A stretch of 64,000 bases of DNA from Antennarius striatus (taxonomy: Eukaryota > Chordata > Actinopteri > Lophiiformes > Antennariidae): assembly GCF_040054535.1 (NCBI RefSeq), contig NC_090793.1, positions 18,786,501 to 18,850,500 on the forward strand, given 5' to 3'. Within the stretch, counting starts at the first letter, position 1. Each line of letters opens with the position of its first letter. The translations under genes were made by a program, and so were the position numbers. Below, piece after piece: positions 12,939-26,500 of this stretch. The notes under the pieces are model-generated. The model saw only the letters and a list, made by a program, of their open reading frames with translations. It ran no database searches and was not told the DNA's origin.

Positions 12939-15414
12939 CTGTGATCTGGGATCTGAACTCACAGAGTTCAGTCTCCTGAAGGAGGCTTGTCTAGAAAGGT
13001 TGTTAATTTCCACCCTGGGAAAAAAAAAAGAAAAGAAAAAAAAGACACACATTTGGAGGATTTACTGAACAATAGTGTCTGAAAAAGTAAACGGAGAAAA
13101 TCATAGTGAGTAAATGGCCTAAATAAGCAGCTTGCACCGCTATCATTGGAACAGCTGGGGGGGGGGGGTGAATAAAAGCTCACGTTTTCTCCCTCAGCTC
13201 CATCTGAAGCTTTTTGTTTTTTCTCCGGTGGTGACAGCTGACCAGCAGGATGACGACGGCCAGGATCAGAACCAAAGCTCCGACTGAAGCACAGATAATG
13301 ATCGCCAACTGGTTGTCAAGAAGGGATGCCCCGGTACTTGCAGATTTCTCTAGAATTATGAAAAAGATGTCGGATGAGTCATAAAAATGCAACAAAATAG
13401 CTCAGAAAGAAAATTCCATCAGCGTCATGCTCTCCATTCACCAGAAGGGGGCAGCACCTTTTACTGTACTGTCATGAGTTCCTTCTAAAAATCACAAAAC
13501 CTACAGTGACAGATCAGTTTCTCATTTCTCATTGTACTTACCGGTTGCTATATTCAATTCATACTCGGCTTTCGCTACTCCAACGCCGTTCTTCACCGCA
13601 CACTCAAACAGCCCACTGTCATTCAGGCGCAGAGGGCGTCCAAAAACAAGTTTTCCTCCAACTGCAGAAACCCCATCTGGTAAAACTCCTCCTCTCCTGT
13701 GAATAATCAATGGAAATATCATCCATCATTAATAGATCAAGTTATTTGTAACAGAAAACCTGTGACGCCTTGTTTTTATTTCTAATTCATTATTTTCACT
13801 GTGAAATGATGTGAAATGAATGAACAAGCGTGCCTCTGAAGTGTTCAGTTTTTACACACAGGATCAGGTCACCACAGAGTGTAACGGCCAATTCAGAAGG
13901 ACCTGAACCAAAACCTGTTGGGCTTAAAAACCAGCCCCCCCATTCATCTGAAACGATCACATAAATACTAGGTTTGAGGGATTGGAGTCCCACAATGCAG
14001 CTGTAGCCATTCCTGGCTACATAATGGAGAGCCGGTTTCTGATCGGGTCCACTGAGAGGGGTCATGTTGCCCCTGGTTTCACTATTTAAACTGCCCCCTC
14101 ACCCCCCACCTATCCACTCCACAAACTGGAGCTGGCTCAGATTTCTTTTGTCCAAACCCCACCTTGCTTCTCCATTATTATGGAGTCACGGGTGGAGATT
14201 GCACCTGACACAGAGCAGATGCTTCTAGATGATAGAGATAAGGTGAGCAATCCACCTTATGCAGCCAAAGGGATTGTGGGAAGTGAAGGTATGCATATCA
14301 GGTTACCTTTTAGGCAGAGACTGGCTAACTGTTCCACTAAGCTAAACATTTTGTATTTCAAGTTCATGCATGAGAATGGTTTCGATTTCCTAATCTTGAC
14401 AACAACAAAAAAAACAATGAACATGTGACATTTTAATCCAGACTAATATTATTATATCTTATACAATACTGTATTTTAATATTTCCTCATGGCTGTAACA
14501 TTTTTTATTCAGCGCTAAACATTTGATCATTGTGTGTTCAGTGGCAGCCATGATGGTTGCTCCATTGTCTCTAATTAAAGTGCAGACCCTGTGTTTTACC
14601 AGGCATTACAGTGATATTTAAAGCAAGGCACTATGATTAAATGCTTAGCATGTGTCTCCTGCTCTTCCTCGTGTCGCTTTACTCCCTCCATCGTGTGAAA
14701 ACACCTCCAACAATCCTTTGAATTTCTCAACTTTGAATTAAAGCATCCTCCTTAAGGGTCGATGCTTCTTTAGTGTCAACAGGAGGGAAATCTACGCACG
14801 TTCCAATGCAAATTAAAGAGCAATTTGCTGGAGCGGATAGCGTTACAATGTTGTGAATTCAGCATGAAATCACAAGAATTAAATGGTGGAAATGTCTGAG
14901 AAGCAACTAGGATGAGAGTGGTACCATTTCCAGGTGATGCTGTCGGGCTCGGGGGAGCCGCCGCCGTTACACACCAGCTCAGCGTTCTCCAGACCCATGA
15001 ACCAGTCTGCTACAGAGGTGGAGATGGTAGCATCTGGGGGGTCTGACACACACACACACACACACACACACATCAGCATGCAGCAGTAACAAACATTCAC
15101 CTATGCACTTCATGGAAGACTATGGATGTCACATATTTCTTTGCAGGAATGGACATTTAATGAATTTATCCACATTATTAAGGCACAGCTTAATTTGTTT
15201 TTCTTACTTCCAAATAAATAGGTCTGTCTTTCCGGCCTTATCACCTCAGAATGGATTTTTATCTCCTCTTCAAGTTCTACACATTAGCTTTCAGGATGTC
15301 TATGAGTTTATTTTTTATAAAATCACTCGTGAAATAGTTCAATTCAAAACGCACATTGGATCACAAAGTCATCAGATTCCTGTTCTGAACCTGATACGTC
15401 CAGTCCGTTACACT

Positions 15415-15470
<56 letters not shown>

Positions 15471-18400
15471 CCCTGACCTGCACCAGCAGTGATAGTGGAC
15501 GATGCACCATTACTCAAACACTTTCCCAGCATCCAACCAACCTGCCAACATTATCTAATGTTTAGTCGACTGCCATCCATTTATTTTCACAGCCAGGAGG
15601 TTAAGCTTTCCAAATATTTCTTACAGTGAAGCCAAAAGGGAGATAACATGTCATTGTTTGACTCGTCCATTAGCGGGAGGACCAAAGAGGTTTGGCTCGC
15701 GGCCCAACAGAGGAGGGCTGAACGGAGATTTCATTCCCAGCACCTCTGAATCAGATGTGGTGTTCTTACTGGTAAATAACATTAGGAAGGTGTATTTAAT
15801 AAACCAGTGCAAAGATAGCATTCCAGCAATGTGAAAAACCATGCAGCAGGGGTGTCAGAATATCAGATTTTAATATTTGACCGTTTCATTCAGACTCTAC
15901 TTGCATTGGAATAAAGAGCCAGCGGAACTGACACTGTTAGAATCCATTTAAAACTTAAAGTAAATTAAAGTAATATTACATGTCTGTGCACTAATTAAAC
16001 CTATACTGTACTTTAACATAAAATAGGTAATTTTTTTAAACCCACTTTTGCTCATTTTAACCTCTGCCTGAAGCGAATGACTGGCTTGTTTTTCCCCAGT
16101 CTGTCAAAAAACAAGCACATTTTACTGGATGTACTTTCTGTTTGACTGCCTGCAGGGATTATTTTACAGCCTGCTCAGCGGCTGAATGCACTACGGCTTT
16201 CTCTCGATACTGGCCCAGTTCCAAAAAAACCCAAAATACTCAAGATAGGCGTCACTTGCCATCAAAATCATAGGGCAAAAGGTCAAGAAATATCAGTTAC
16301 TCTAATATTTCACACATCTCATCATTCCCAATCTTGTCTTCTTGTATACCGACAGCATAAACACTCCATTAAATGACTGTTAGAATCCTCTGTGCAATTT
16401 TTAGAATGGATTTGTAAAGCAGCAAATGTGACTGGAAGTTCAGAGCCGTCCTAGTTGACCAATCAAATTGAAGCAAGCTCTAGATTAGCCCAATCAGAAC
16501 CAAACGCATCTCTGACATTTAGAAGTCTCAATGTTGTCTATAAAAGTTGAGTTTCTCTGTAAACACACGAACGTGACCTCACAGGAACCTCTTTTAATAT
16601 CATTTTATTACGGGTGTTCCCAGGTCAGGCCTCATGACTTCCTACCTGACAAACCTGAATCTAACAAAAGCATCACTCGTGTTCTTCATTCATTGTGGAA
16701 CACGAACAGTAAAAAAGAAATGTCATCACTTCAGTTTTGACAGCACAAATCGAAATCTATGATTGTGTTGTATTCTTCCCGTAAGTAAAACCGGTTTCCT
16801 GTCACTAAAGACTGTACGGTGTCAAAAAATGTGTGTTATTATGCACACATTCTGTAAACACAACTAATTCCATGTCATACATTTCATTCTTGGTCTTTTC
16901 CGCTCTCGTTTGAACCTTTTTTCCAGACAGCTGTGGCCATCGGCCGTACTCACACTGCACCACTAGGCGGTTGGAGATCCTCTGAGGCTTCTCCAGGCCG
17001 GGATGCCACACCAAACAGTCCAGCTTCTTCCCGTTCATGCTGCGCAGCGGGTGTAGGGAGAAGTAGCTGGACACGGACCCACCCTCCTTGGTGCGGTTCT
17101 GGGATTGACCCGGCAGGTCGGTGTCCCAGGACAGACGGGGAGGAGGGCGGCCCACGGCTCGACAGGAGGCGGCCACGCGGTACGACTCGCCCTCCCTCAG
17201 CAAAACAGATTCCAGGGTGGACAAGGGTAGAACTGGTGGACGAGAACACAAACACGTTGAGGAAAGCCAAAAATGTGCTTTTCTTATCGTTATGTCACAA
17301 TTTTTAACTTTATTGTGTAAAGTTTGACACTTTAAAGTTAGGCCAACGTGAACACGGAGCCTCTGCAGGGCAGTAGGAGACCCCCGGCGCCCACCACTTC
17401 CTGTTTAAATAGTGTTTTCCTCATGATAGAATCATTTTATGTCAGGACTTTTAACAAGTTAATTGAAACCCGTCTCAAACTAGTTTTCAAAGCAGTAGAA
17501 TTTTATGTCACAAATCTTCTAGGAGTGACGTTTATGTCGTTGGCACGCACCTCCACCTGAGGCTCAACATGTCTTCCATCACAAAGGAGACCTCAAAAAA
17601 AAAAATCTGCTGACTTCAATATAGGAGCAGTTCTATACTGTTCAGTAAAGAATTGTACTGCATGCAAAGAATGTTAAGTAAAAAAATAACAGAACTATTG
17701 TGACATCGAAAAATTATTTTAAAAATGTTTAATTCCATCAGGTCTGATGTTTTATTTGTCAGATTTTGAGATTTATTTTCCTGTGTCTTATTTCATTTCA
17801 ACTTTTAATTTTATTGCAATTTGAAGTAATTTCTTTATAAACTTTAAAAAAAAAAAAGATTTAAAAAATCCCGTAAAAATAAAATCACACTGCAGAAAAA
17901 GAAAAAAAAAAGACCTTTCCTATTCATTTGTGTGGCACGAATGGGAAAGTGATTAAAATTATTTTTATGTACTTTTTCATATGATATAAACCTAAAACTT
18001 TTTACACTTCACAAGCAAAAAAACCAAACTTTTTTCTATTTAAACTGACTTAAAAAACAACTTCTCCTAGATTGTGTGTAACTGTATTGTATCAATTATT
18101 GTCTCATCCTCTGTTCTGTACCATCATGCTCTGACAGAACTGTATTTTGTCTACTTAAAGACCCGATAAACAGTATTTGTATTAAAAACGATGACCCAAA
18201 TCAGATGCTATATAATTAGAGCCTACTTTGACTGCATTCAGATTAATTAATCATCCCAAAAACAGCCTGACTTCATCCTAATCTACTTAATCTGTGATTA
18301 CAACCGTTGAAACAAGGCTTTCCTTAAATGCTTCTCCATGTTTGTAGTGATTGTCATTGTGCACCAGGGACAAGATCAGACTTGACGTTTGTCAAGTCAC

Positions 18401-21400
18401 TGTTGCTGAGAGCTTCAGATTAGAATATTAGAAAAATATATTTAATACTTCCTGAAAGACAAGAAAATGACAGCAGAAGCTTAAAGGTCCACAATGTTCT
18501 CATTCAGGATATGAAGTGAGTCACTGAGTTCTTCGTAAGTGTGCAAAAATACAGAGTTCGAACCGTGTCACTGCTGATATTTTTACATGACTACACTCAA
18601 ACCAACTGGTTTAACCCGATTGTGATTCACACACCAGCCACGAAGCGTCGGTGGCAACACGCAAGTTTCACTGGTGTTTGTGTTATTGTTGCACAACCAC
18701 AGAACAGGTAGTTAGCATTGACAAAATTAAACTATATGGATCGACACACAAAGAAAAGGTCAACGACCTGAAGGAGTCTTAAAAGGAAAACACATGACAT
18801 CACAGCGCCACACACAACGTCTGACTGACAGTTTATATGTCGTAAAAGAAAAGTCAGATTAAAAGAAGGAACTATTTAATCTTTTAATGATAGATGGCAG
18901 TTAGTCATGATTAAATAAAAACGTGCAAACACACCTAAAATTGGAAGAATACAATAAAGGTCTCTGAAGGGCCCAGAAAAGAAGAATGAATGAGAAATCT
19001 CATTTTAGGACTGGAAGGTAACAAATGATTTGGTGTCTATTTTAACAATTCCCCCACATCTAAATTCAACATCTGGGTGAAGAAGGGTAATTATTGCTGA
19101 GACTTTTCAGTTGGTGGTGAATGTGTGTCTGTTGGTTTATCTGATGCGTGGCGTGTCGGGACAGGTCTGTGACTGAACTGCGACCGGCAGCAAAATGATG
19201 ACGTTTAAGTTTGGAGCTAAAATCGTCATCGGATCAAGACTTATTTCAAAGATTTAGATCAAAAGATGAATCCCTACAAATGCTAATACTGAAATCAATG
19301 TATATATTGACAGAGGATGACATTTAGACCTATTTTATTGTCATTTTTTTATGTTTTAAATGTGAAGCTGTCTGTGTAAAACTACTTGTTTTGAATGGAA
19401 TAGTTTTCTTGAAACTGACAGCAGCTCCAGAAAGAGGAGTGACTTATGATTCATGACCTGAATCATCCACAGAGTAAATAAATCATGCTTCTAGTACTTC
19501 AAGTACTTCTTGTCCATCAATGTTTTATTTTACTGTTAGGTGACAATAAATTAATTTATTATCTTATGACATGTTTGAATCAAAACAGTCAATTCAGTGT
19601 TTTATCTCTTGACCTGACAAGGTGAGACGGGGGTAACAACAAACTGGGAGCTGTGGAATGCCCACAAACACCAGGTTTGGGGTATTCACAGGTGTGCAGG
19701 TTCACAGGTAACAGATTCCATGATTCAGTCTGAGTTTGATCCTGGAAAGGCATTCCTAAGAAAGGATGGGGCGAGTTTCGATTCAACACATAAATGTAAA
19801 AAGAATAAAATAGGAACGGGGTGTTTTTGTGAAATGGTTTGCGTCTCATTTGTAGGAATATTTTCTCTCAGGTTTATCCATATGTTTGTGCCTGTTTTAG
19901 TTAAATGAGAGCAAATCTGGGCTAACTTCTGGATTTTTAGGTCAACCTCAAACTTGCTTTGCATTTTGCTTGTGTTATTAATCGATCTGATGTAATAAGC
20001 GGATCCATATTGATCATTTTGTTTATTTCTCACCAGTGAAACCTCAGATGCTTCAAACTGAAGCGTTTGTGGCAAACCTGCTGAATTCTCCCTGATCGGC
20101 TGCTCTTTTAACTTTTATGGGTATAAATAAAGTTCAACCATCATGACTCTGATGGGATTAGGAAAGTGTGTGAGGGAAGAGAGAAAAGTAAGAAGGTGCT
20201 TACTCCAGACGGTGAGCGTGATGCGCCTCTCAAAGTTTCCGTTAGGGAAGGTGGAGATGTGGCAGATGTATCTGCCTTCATCTGATTCCTCTGTGCTGGG
20301 GATGATCAGGGCTGAGTTCCCCGTGGGGGTGCTGCTCTCGAACCGGACCCGGCCCGCGTAACGTCCAAACTCTAATGTTCAAAGCATGATGTCAATCCAT
20401 TTTTACTGACATTTAATCAAGAAAAAAAGTCCAGGAAATTATTGTTTGCCATCACACCGCCCCCTGATGCTCACCTGTGTGGCCGTCCGTGAAGTGGGCT
20501 GTGATCATCTGTTCCTTGCTGCCATCTGGGAGCTCTTTGAGCCAGGTCACCTGCACCACCTTCTCCCCGTCCTCCTCCTGGTAGCGACAGGGCAGCCTGG
20601 TCTCGCTGTCGGCCAGGGAGCGCAGGTTGGTGGCGTGCTGAGGAGGCTCCACGAAGACACTCCGCACGCCCACGGCTACAGGATAGCAAGGAAAAACCAT
20701 CAAAACACACATTCTAAATAAATCTCCTGCCGCTTTTAATGCAATATTTGACATTTATCATAAAATAAAACCTCCTAAATCAGTTTTTAACCTTTTTTTT
20801 CAATCAGGTTTTAACCTTTTATTATAGTCAGAACAGAAAGTTGATCAGTTGTGTTAAATATTATATATTAAGCAGGCAGGCGAGCATCACGAGGCTAAAT
20901 TTTATTTATACTATTATTTATTAATAGTTAACTAACCTGAGCACAATGTCACCATTAACATACACTGTCTTAGCTTAGTTTGTCAGTGTGCAAATATTTG
21001 GTTGTCAGTACCAAAGTGTCAAGAGAATGAGGGAAATGTCTTTTTTTTTTTTTTCTGCAGTGTCTGAGTCATGGTTTGCAGCCTATAGCTCTTTCCTTTA
21101 TGTCTGGGAATTTCATGGCAATCGCTCAAAAGAAACATCAACCTGCTATTGATGATAGCAGGTTGTTCAATTATTCAGTTCATTTCATTCTTGTTTTTTT
21201 TTTACATGCAAAAGAAATCTTTGAAGAAATCTTTGACTGACATTGTCAACCGACAAATCCAATCAATCAAAATCCCCCAAAATTTCACTGATTTCAATCA
21301 GACCATTTAAAGACATCCCATCACAACTTTCTTCTTTTCTCCCCTGATCTTCCACAAACCAAAAAAATAACAACAGTAAATATTACTGCAATTAGATGTT

Positions 21401-24062
21401 TTCGTCATTTTTTTCTGAAGTGACACAAGATTCAAGACTATAGGTTGTATCCCATAATGCTCTGAGCCAGAGGGGAGTTCTACCAGACAGGTTTGTAGAT
21501 GCAGAAAGTCATTCACACCTGCAGGCAGATGCCGGTTCACCCAACCTGCATGTCTGCTGTCATTCAGATCAAGACAAGATGGGGGGGGGACTTTAGGTCT
21601 TCATGCTGTGAAGCAGGACTTCCATCAACGTGAACAACAGTGCATTTATGAGTGATCATTTGTGAGAAAGCTGACAAACTCATAAAGAACTGCTTTAGAT
21701 TCTTCCTTTGTGCACAGTTTGTTTCCTTAAGTTATCATTTCTATTATTTTACAATCAGTTGAACCCTTATAAACAAAAACCCTACATTTTGCATTGCTGA
21801 TCTAATAAATATTTTACTTATTTAATTTTCAGCAGCACGCTGTGGGTCTGTAGAGGCATAATGTCTCATTTGAAGATATGAAAATTGGCCTGGGTTTTTT
21901 TGTAAAGATCTTATTAGTGACTGAAACTTTTTTTAAAAATATTTTATGCATGCTACAGAAAATTACTGTAGTTTTACATGGAAACATAATTCTGCACTGG
22001 AGCATTTATCATGTGTTAGAAATTACATTTTGAAAGAGACTCAATACAACATTCAAGTTATCAGCTTTTAGCAGGTTGAATACACTCAGTTATCTCCTAT
22101 CGCCGCCGACTACTGACGACGACGGCCAGTTAAAAGTCTACATCTAAACGTGGGAGACACACACACACACACACACACAATCATGAATGAAAAGGGTGTG
22201 AGAATGCAATGCATAAACAAATCCAACAGGAAAAAGACAAACATTTGCCCTTTGATTTGTGGGTCGAACGTGCATTTGTTCTATGGTTACTGATTGATGA
22301 GCTCAATTAATGATCACACTAAGGGAGGCAGACTCCCACAGATAAAACCCCACACAGTCAGTCTGCACAAGGACACATCAACTAAATGGTGACACACACA
22401 CAGAGAAAGACAGGGGGGAAACAGGACTACACACACACACACACACACACAAAGTTTACACATGGCTGACAAAGAGCTTCAGTGTGACTGACCTCATTGA
22501 GGAGAAGAGAGAGTGAAAGAGAAAGACTAGAGATGCAAGAGTAAAACCTAAGAGCAGGCAGAACAGAAATAAAATCAGGGGTGAGAACATAATAACCACC
22601 AAAATGAAAGGGTTAACATTCTGCAGACACACACACATAAACACACACAATCACAAGGCTGCTATACGAGATTTTCCTGTTCACACAGCATAAGATTAAC
22701 GCTGTCACGCATACGGTTTCAAGAAAAGGATCATCTCAATTGTGCATTTTCTTTTAAAATTAGAGAAACATAAGAGTTTAGTCTTAAATGAAAAAAGAAA
22801 CAACACTGGAAAACAGTCAGAAGACAACAGAATGCAAGTTGAGCAATAGTTTCTGATTCATGTCAACCAAATGTAAGAATGTGACAGAGCCACATTCTGT
22901 TATGCCGTTTCTTTCTCCACTCCTGCAGAGACAAACAGACACTGCAGGATCCAGTTATGTGGAAATCCTATAAAGAAACCCACTTCCTGAAAAATGATCA
23001 TTCTAAAGTCGTTGTTTTTAATCCGCCGCCGGAAAAATAAATCTAAATTTATTAATCCAGGGTCAGGAAGAATGAAAGGATGGTTTGTGTCAAACCAGGG
23101 GTCAATACAGACACGTCCTTGTTATATTTAATGTTGAATCATTTATCTGCAGAGACAGGAAGTATAAACCACCACAAATCAACGATGTTATAAAAACAGG
23201 AGGTTTTAGACACACCTTTGACCAAATAGTGTCACCACAGAAACCACAGACAACACTGGAGTCTCCTGGAATAAAGGAGTCACAGTCTCAGACACATCAT
23301 TCAACCAGTAGATGGAGCAAATATGGGCTACTGTATTGTGTAAAAATTGTGTTCTGTATAGTTGTTTTGGTTTATAAATCAGGACAACATCTGGTTTCAG
23401 CAGAGTCTCGACTGCATCCTGTGCAGGTTTATCATCAAAAATAATTAAGCTCAAACTGACTGAATTAAAGTCCACTTTGGTTTGGATACAGGAACGGTGT
23501 CTGTGATCACTGGAGGCTCATTCGTCCATGCAACTCACAGAAAACCCACTTTAATGGACTTTAATATAAAGAGACGGCGCACCTGAACCAGAACCCGAAC
23601 CCAGGCGGGATCCAGATGATAAATGACAAGAATTTCAGAGAGAAAACAAAGTGATCATACAGGCTACATTTACATAAATTAGAATAGGTCATTTAGAAAT
23701 ATGTCCCAGTAGCATTAATGTATGTGCTAATTATAGCAGAACCAGCAATTTAAGTCAGAATGACGCACCAAGAGGTTATTATTTCTTCCTGGATTCTATA
23801 GTCTTAATTCTAGTGGTAAAAAAAAAAAGAGTAACAACCAGGTTACTATTAACTCGGTGTGGTAATTCAAAATCCAAAGCAGTTTGAAGGACATGAAAAC
23901 ATAAATTATATTTTCCATTCCACCCTTTAAGTCTGTAGAGCTAAAAAAAATAACAGTCAGGGTTCCAAAAATCTTTTCGTGTAATAAATTATGAGAAATA
24001 TAGAACTCACCTAAGAGTAAAAGCAGCGCCAGATATTTTCCCCTTTGACCGGTCGCCTCCAT
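11391..24062 (-). CDS. nectin4: nectin-4 (immunoglobulin-superfamily adhesion receptor)
   Basis: Eleven coding exons join in frame (577 aa): 24011-24062, 20475-20675, 20204-20371, 16954-17232, 14925-15042, 13542-13696, 13184-13349, 12939-13014, 12581-12640, 12167-12367, 11391-11648. Exon 1 encodes a signal peptide (MEATGQRGKYLALLLLLG). Exons 2-3 make the V-type Ig domain (LPCRYQ...DEGRYICHIS), exon 4 the first C-type (AASCRAVGRPPPRLSW), exons 5-6 the second (YPPDATIS, ELVCNGGGSPEPDSITWKW, DSGLFECAVKN). Exon 7 has the membrane helix (LAIIICASVGALVLILAVVI) and basic stop-transfer HHRRKNKK. The tail shares SFRRLNS...DPRSQ and NGILRPKP with nectin-4 and ends GLII, a hydrophobic PDZ-type end for afadin-like partners. 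It should mediate cell-cell adhesion at the plasma membrane. Nectin-4 rather than nectin-1/3 rests on the tail and on neighbours. The tail is longer than I recall for human (about 510 aa in total). Confidence 0.88.
12873..12936. repeat. (GT)32 microsatellite touching a nectin-4 splice donor
   Basis: An uninterrupted GT run on the plus strand (CA in the transcript) ends 2 bp from the exon 8 donor of nectin4 (exon end 12939), so the intron begins GTACACACAC. Confidence 0.9.
13796..14430. other. unexplained GC-richer segment in nectin-4 intron 5
   Basis: A minus-strand open frame of 89 codons (13796-14065) and neighbouring moderate-GC sequence interrupt an AT-rich intron. There is no domain I recognise, no splice signals framing it, and no match to the nectin fold. 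It could be an old dispersed repeat. Confidence 0.25.
15046..15072. repeat. (CA)n microsatellite 4 bp upstream of nectin-4 exon 5 acceptor
   Basis: About 13 CA units on the plus strand lie directly beyond the acceptor (AG at 15043-15044). In the transcript this is a UG repeat in the place of the polypyrimidine tract, where UG-binding splicing factors such as CELF or TDP-43 could act (inference). Confidence 0.85.
15416..15467. repeat. (GT)26 microsatellite, nectin-4 intron 4
   Basis: Uninterrupted GT run on the plus strand; CA in the nectin4 pre-mRNA. Confidence 0.9.
17290..20200. other. nectin-4 intron 3, no gene seen
   Basis: About 2.9 kb of AT-rich intron between the V-domain and first C-type Ig exons. 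No coding exon or clear mobile element is recognised. Confidence 0.5.
20760..24005. other. nectin-4 intron 1, with AC microsatellites
   Basis: A 3.3-kb intron after the signal-peptide exon. AC runs occur at about 22158-22178 and 22431-22451. No exon is recognised on either strand. Confidence 0.55.
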
Positions 24063-24480
24063 CTCCAGTCCGAAATTGAAAGCTGGCGTGAATCAACTTT
24101 CTTTGCGGTTAAAATGCTCTTCTTAAACTTTCATGACTGATCTGTATTTTCAAATAAGTCCAGAAGTACCTGCAGGCAGGTGCAACAGGTGATCGCCCTT
24201 CAGATCTTATAAATGATGCTTCAAAATCCTCCTGGTGACCCTTGAGTTTAGTACGGGGCGAGTTTCAAACGTCATTTGTCGTGGGAGAGGTCGGCTGTCC
24301 CGCGTGGAGACGGACCACAGGAGAACCACCAGGTGTTTCCACCAAAACAACGCCCGTTCCGTCCCCGACGCGCCTTCAGACGAACAGGTTGGAGCGCCAG
24401 CACCTGTCCGACAAAGCTCCGCCCACCGCGCCAGCTGGAAACGCCCCCGTCTTACGGTACGTTCAGGGAAAGTAGAATTT
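24063..24480 (-). promoter_or_regulatory. nectin4: nectin-4 5' UTR and CpG-rich promoter
   Basis: Immediately upstream of the start codon (24060-24062) the sequence turns CpG-rich for about 250 bp (around 24240-24470). Overlapping open frames on both strands here are a by-product of that composition. No TATA box is obvious. Confidence 0.45.
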
Positions 24481-26500
24481 TTGGGCTTCATGTGATTCAC
24501 GAGTGGTTGTTAGATTATTTGCGTCCCCATGACGCGCTGGCGACTTCTCCGGGGTTCACCCCGTAGCCAGCTTAGATAACCTCCAATGAGGCAACTCAAT
24601 TCATCTTTAAAGCACATGTTTTTTTAAACTACAAATTTCCACAGAGACTTAAACAAGAAGTTTTCTTGACCAAATAAAGGCTGATGTGTAAGAAATAGAT
24701 TCAAGGTTCACTCTCGGTCAGCAATAATATAAATGTGTAAGATCATTAAAGAAATATTTGCATTGCACATCTGCCAAGAAGGTTTGGTGGTGATTCCGGT
24801 TTTCCTGCAAACAATACCTGACAGGTATTATTACACCTGACGGGAGGGTTGGACAAGCTGCACAATTAAACCATTACATTTTGGAGGGACTCCTGGGAGA
24901 GGAGGACATTTTTCAAGTCGTTGAAGACTGCAAGATACGTTGTTGGAATTCTTTTATTACATTTTTTTGTCAATTAAAAATGTTGGTATGATATGAAATT
25001 CTAGATTTATATCCTCACAGTGAAAGAATCTAAACACAAATATGGCATAAAAAAAAAAAAAGAAATCTAACATTTGGAGAGAATGTTCAGCATTGTTCGA
25101 GGTTCTTCTTGGGATGCTTGTTTTAGCTTTTGTCAAATTTTTGCAGCTTTCTTAAATTTCAATATTCTGACTGTCTTCAGTGTTGTATAAGACAGAAGCT
25201 TCTGACTGTTCCGCTGTTTCCCTGTTGGCTGAAGCAAACAACAGACAGTATCATTCAGAGTATTCAAAAGTTCCAATAAAACTGCAGCAGTAAAACAAAT
25301 GCTCAAGGCCAAAAAGGTTTTATTCAATAAAATTCTTTCATTGTATTGTTTGCAATTGAAATCAATAAAAACCCACAACATGAACGGTAACCCAGACAAG
25401 GTGTATCTTATTTTTATTCTAAAACTACTATTTTCTCCTTCATGCAGCTTTTCCTCTGTTTGCTTGAGAAGTTAAGATATGTCAACAGACAAGTAGGTCA
25501 AGTAGGTTCCTGGAGTCGTTGTGAAAAGCCTGCAGAAGGCAGTCACCATAACACAGGTTGATCTGAATCTGTTGTATTTCCAGTTATGTTTGAGATCACA
25601 GATCTAGAAAATATGTTTCTACCCCCAAAAACATCTGACTGTTATCTGCAGGAAATGACATGATTTCTTCAGACATGAAAGAATGTTGTTCAACTGACTG
25701 TCTGACTGCTCAACCTGAATAATTACGTTTAAAGCCTGACTGTCTTCTGCCTCAAGCAATTAAAATACCTGTTGAGTGTTTCCATTATTTTATTTTATTT
25801 TTTTCAAAACAGATAGATCATTTGCAGTAATCAAGAATAGGCAGCCTATCATTTGTTATATTCTTGAAAAGTTTTTTTTATCCATTTTGAGCTTTTAGGA
25901 TTGATTCTACTCTATTATTATACGTATTATTTTTTTTCCATGAAGTGTCATCTGACACAATGCAATGCAAAAGCTTTACTGCTTCTGGTTTTTACACAAT
26001 AATAAGGGATAGAATATGGACAAGTTAGATTTTTACCTCACGTTGTTTGTCAGTTTTGTTGGATGAACTTGTGTTTCAAATCAACCAGAAAAGTGAAGAA
26101 ACTTAAAAAGTAGACTTTCTAAAATGAACATGAAAGTAAAATTAATTGACCGCAAAAATCTAAATTAAACTAGGTGTTATTTATGATGAAATTCTGTTTT
26201 ATAAAGACGTTAAACATTTCTTATGCTCTTGAAATCCAAGAATTATATCTAAAACTAAGTATAACTAAATAAAAGTATTAATTATTTACAATAAGCTATA
26301 AACAATATCTCTTAAAAAAACAATGCTCTGCTCCATAGTTCTGATGCAACTTTGAAAAGAATTAAAAAAGATTGAAGAATCTATCTAAAAGCGTCACAGA
26401 CGGCCAAAAGCAGATGGTCTGTATGGTTAAACGAACCATCAGATTCACACCCGCCAAAATAAGAGTCAAGAGAAGACATGTTAGGAATAAATGGTTTAAT
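24481..26500. other. intergenic between nectin4 and vangl2, AT-rich
   Basis: No coding signal is recognised on either strand. Confidence 0.4.

Noticed and set aside
12709-13068. Val-Cys-rich ORF through the GT repeat
   Set aside because: It is translation of a microsatellite opposite nectin4 exons.
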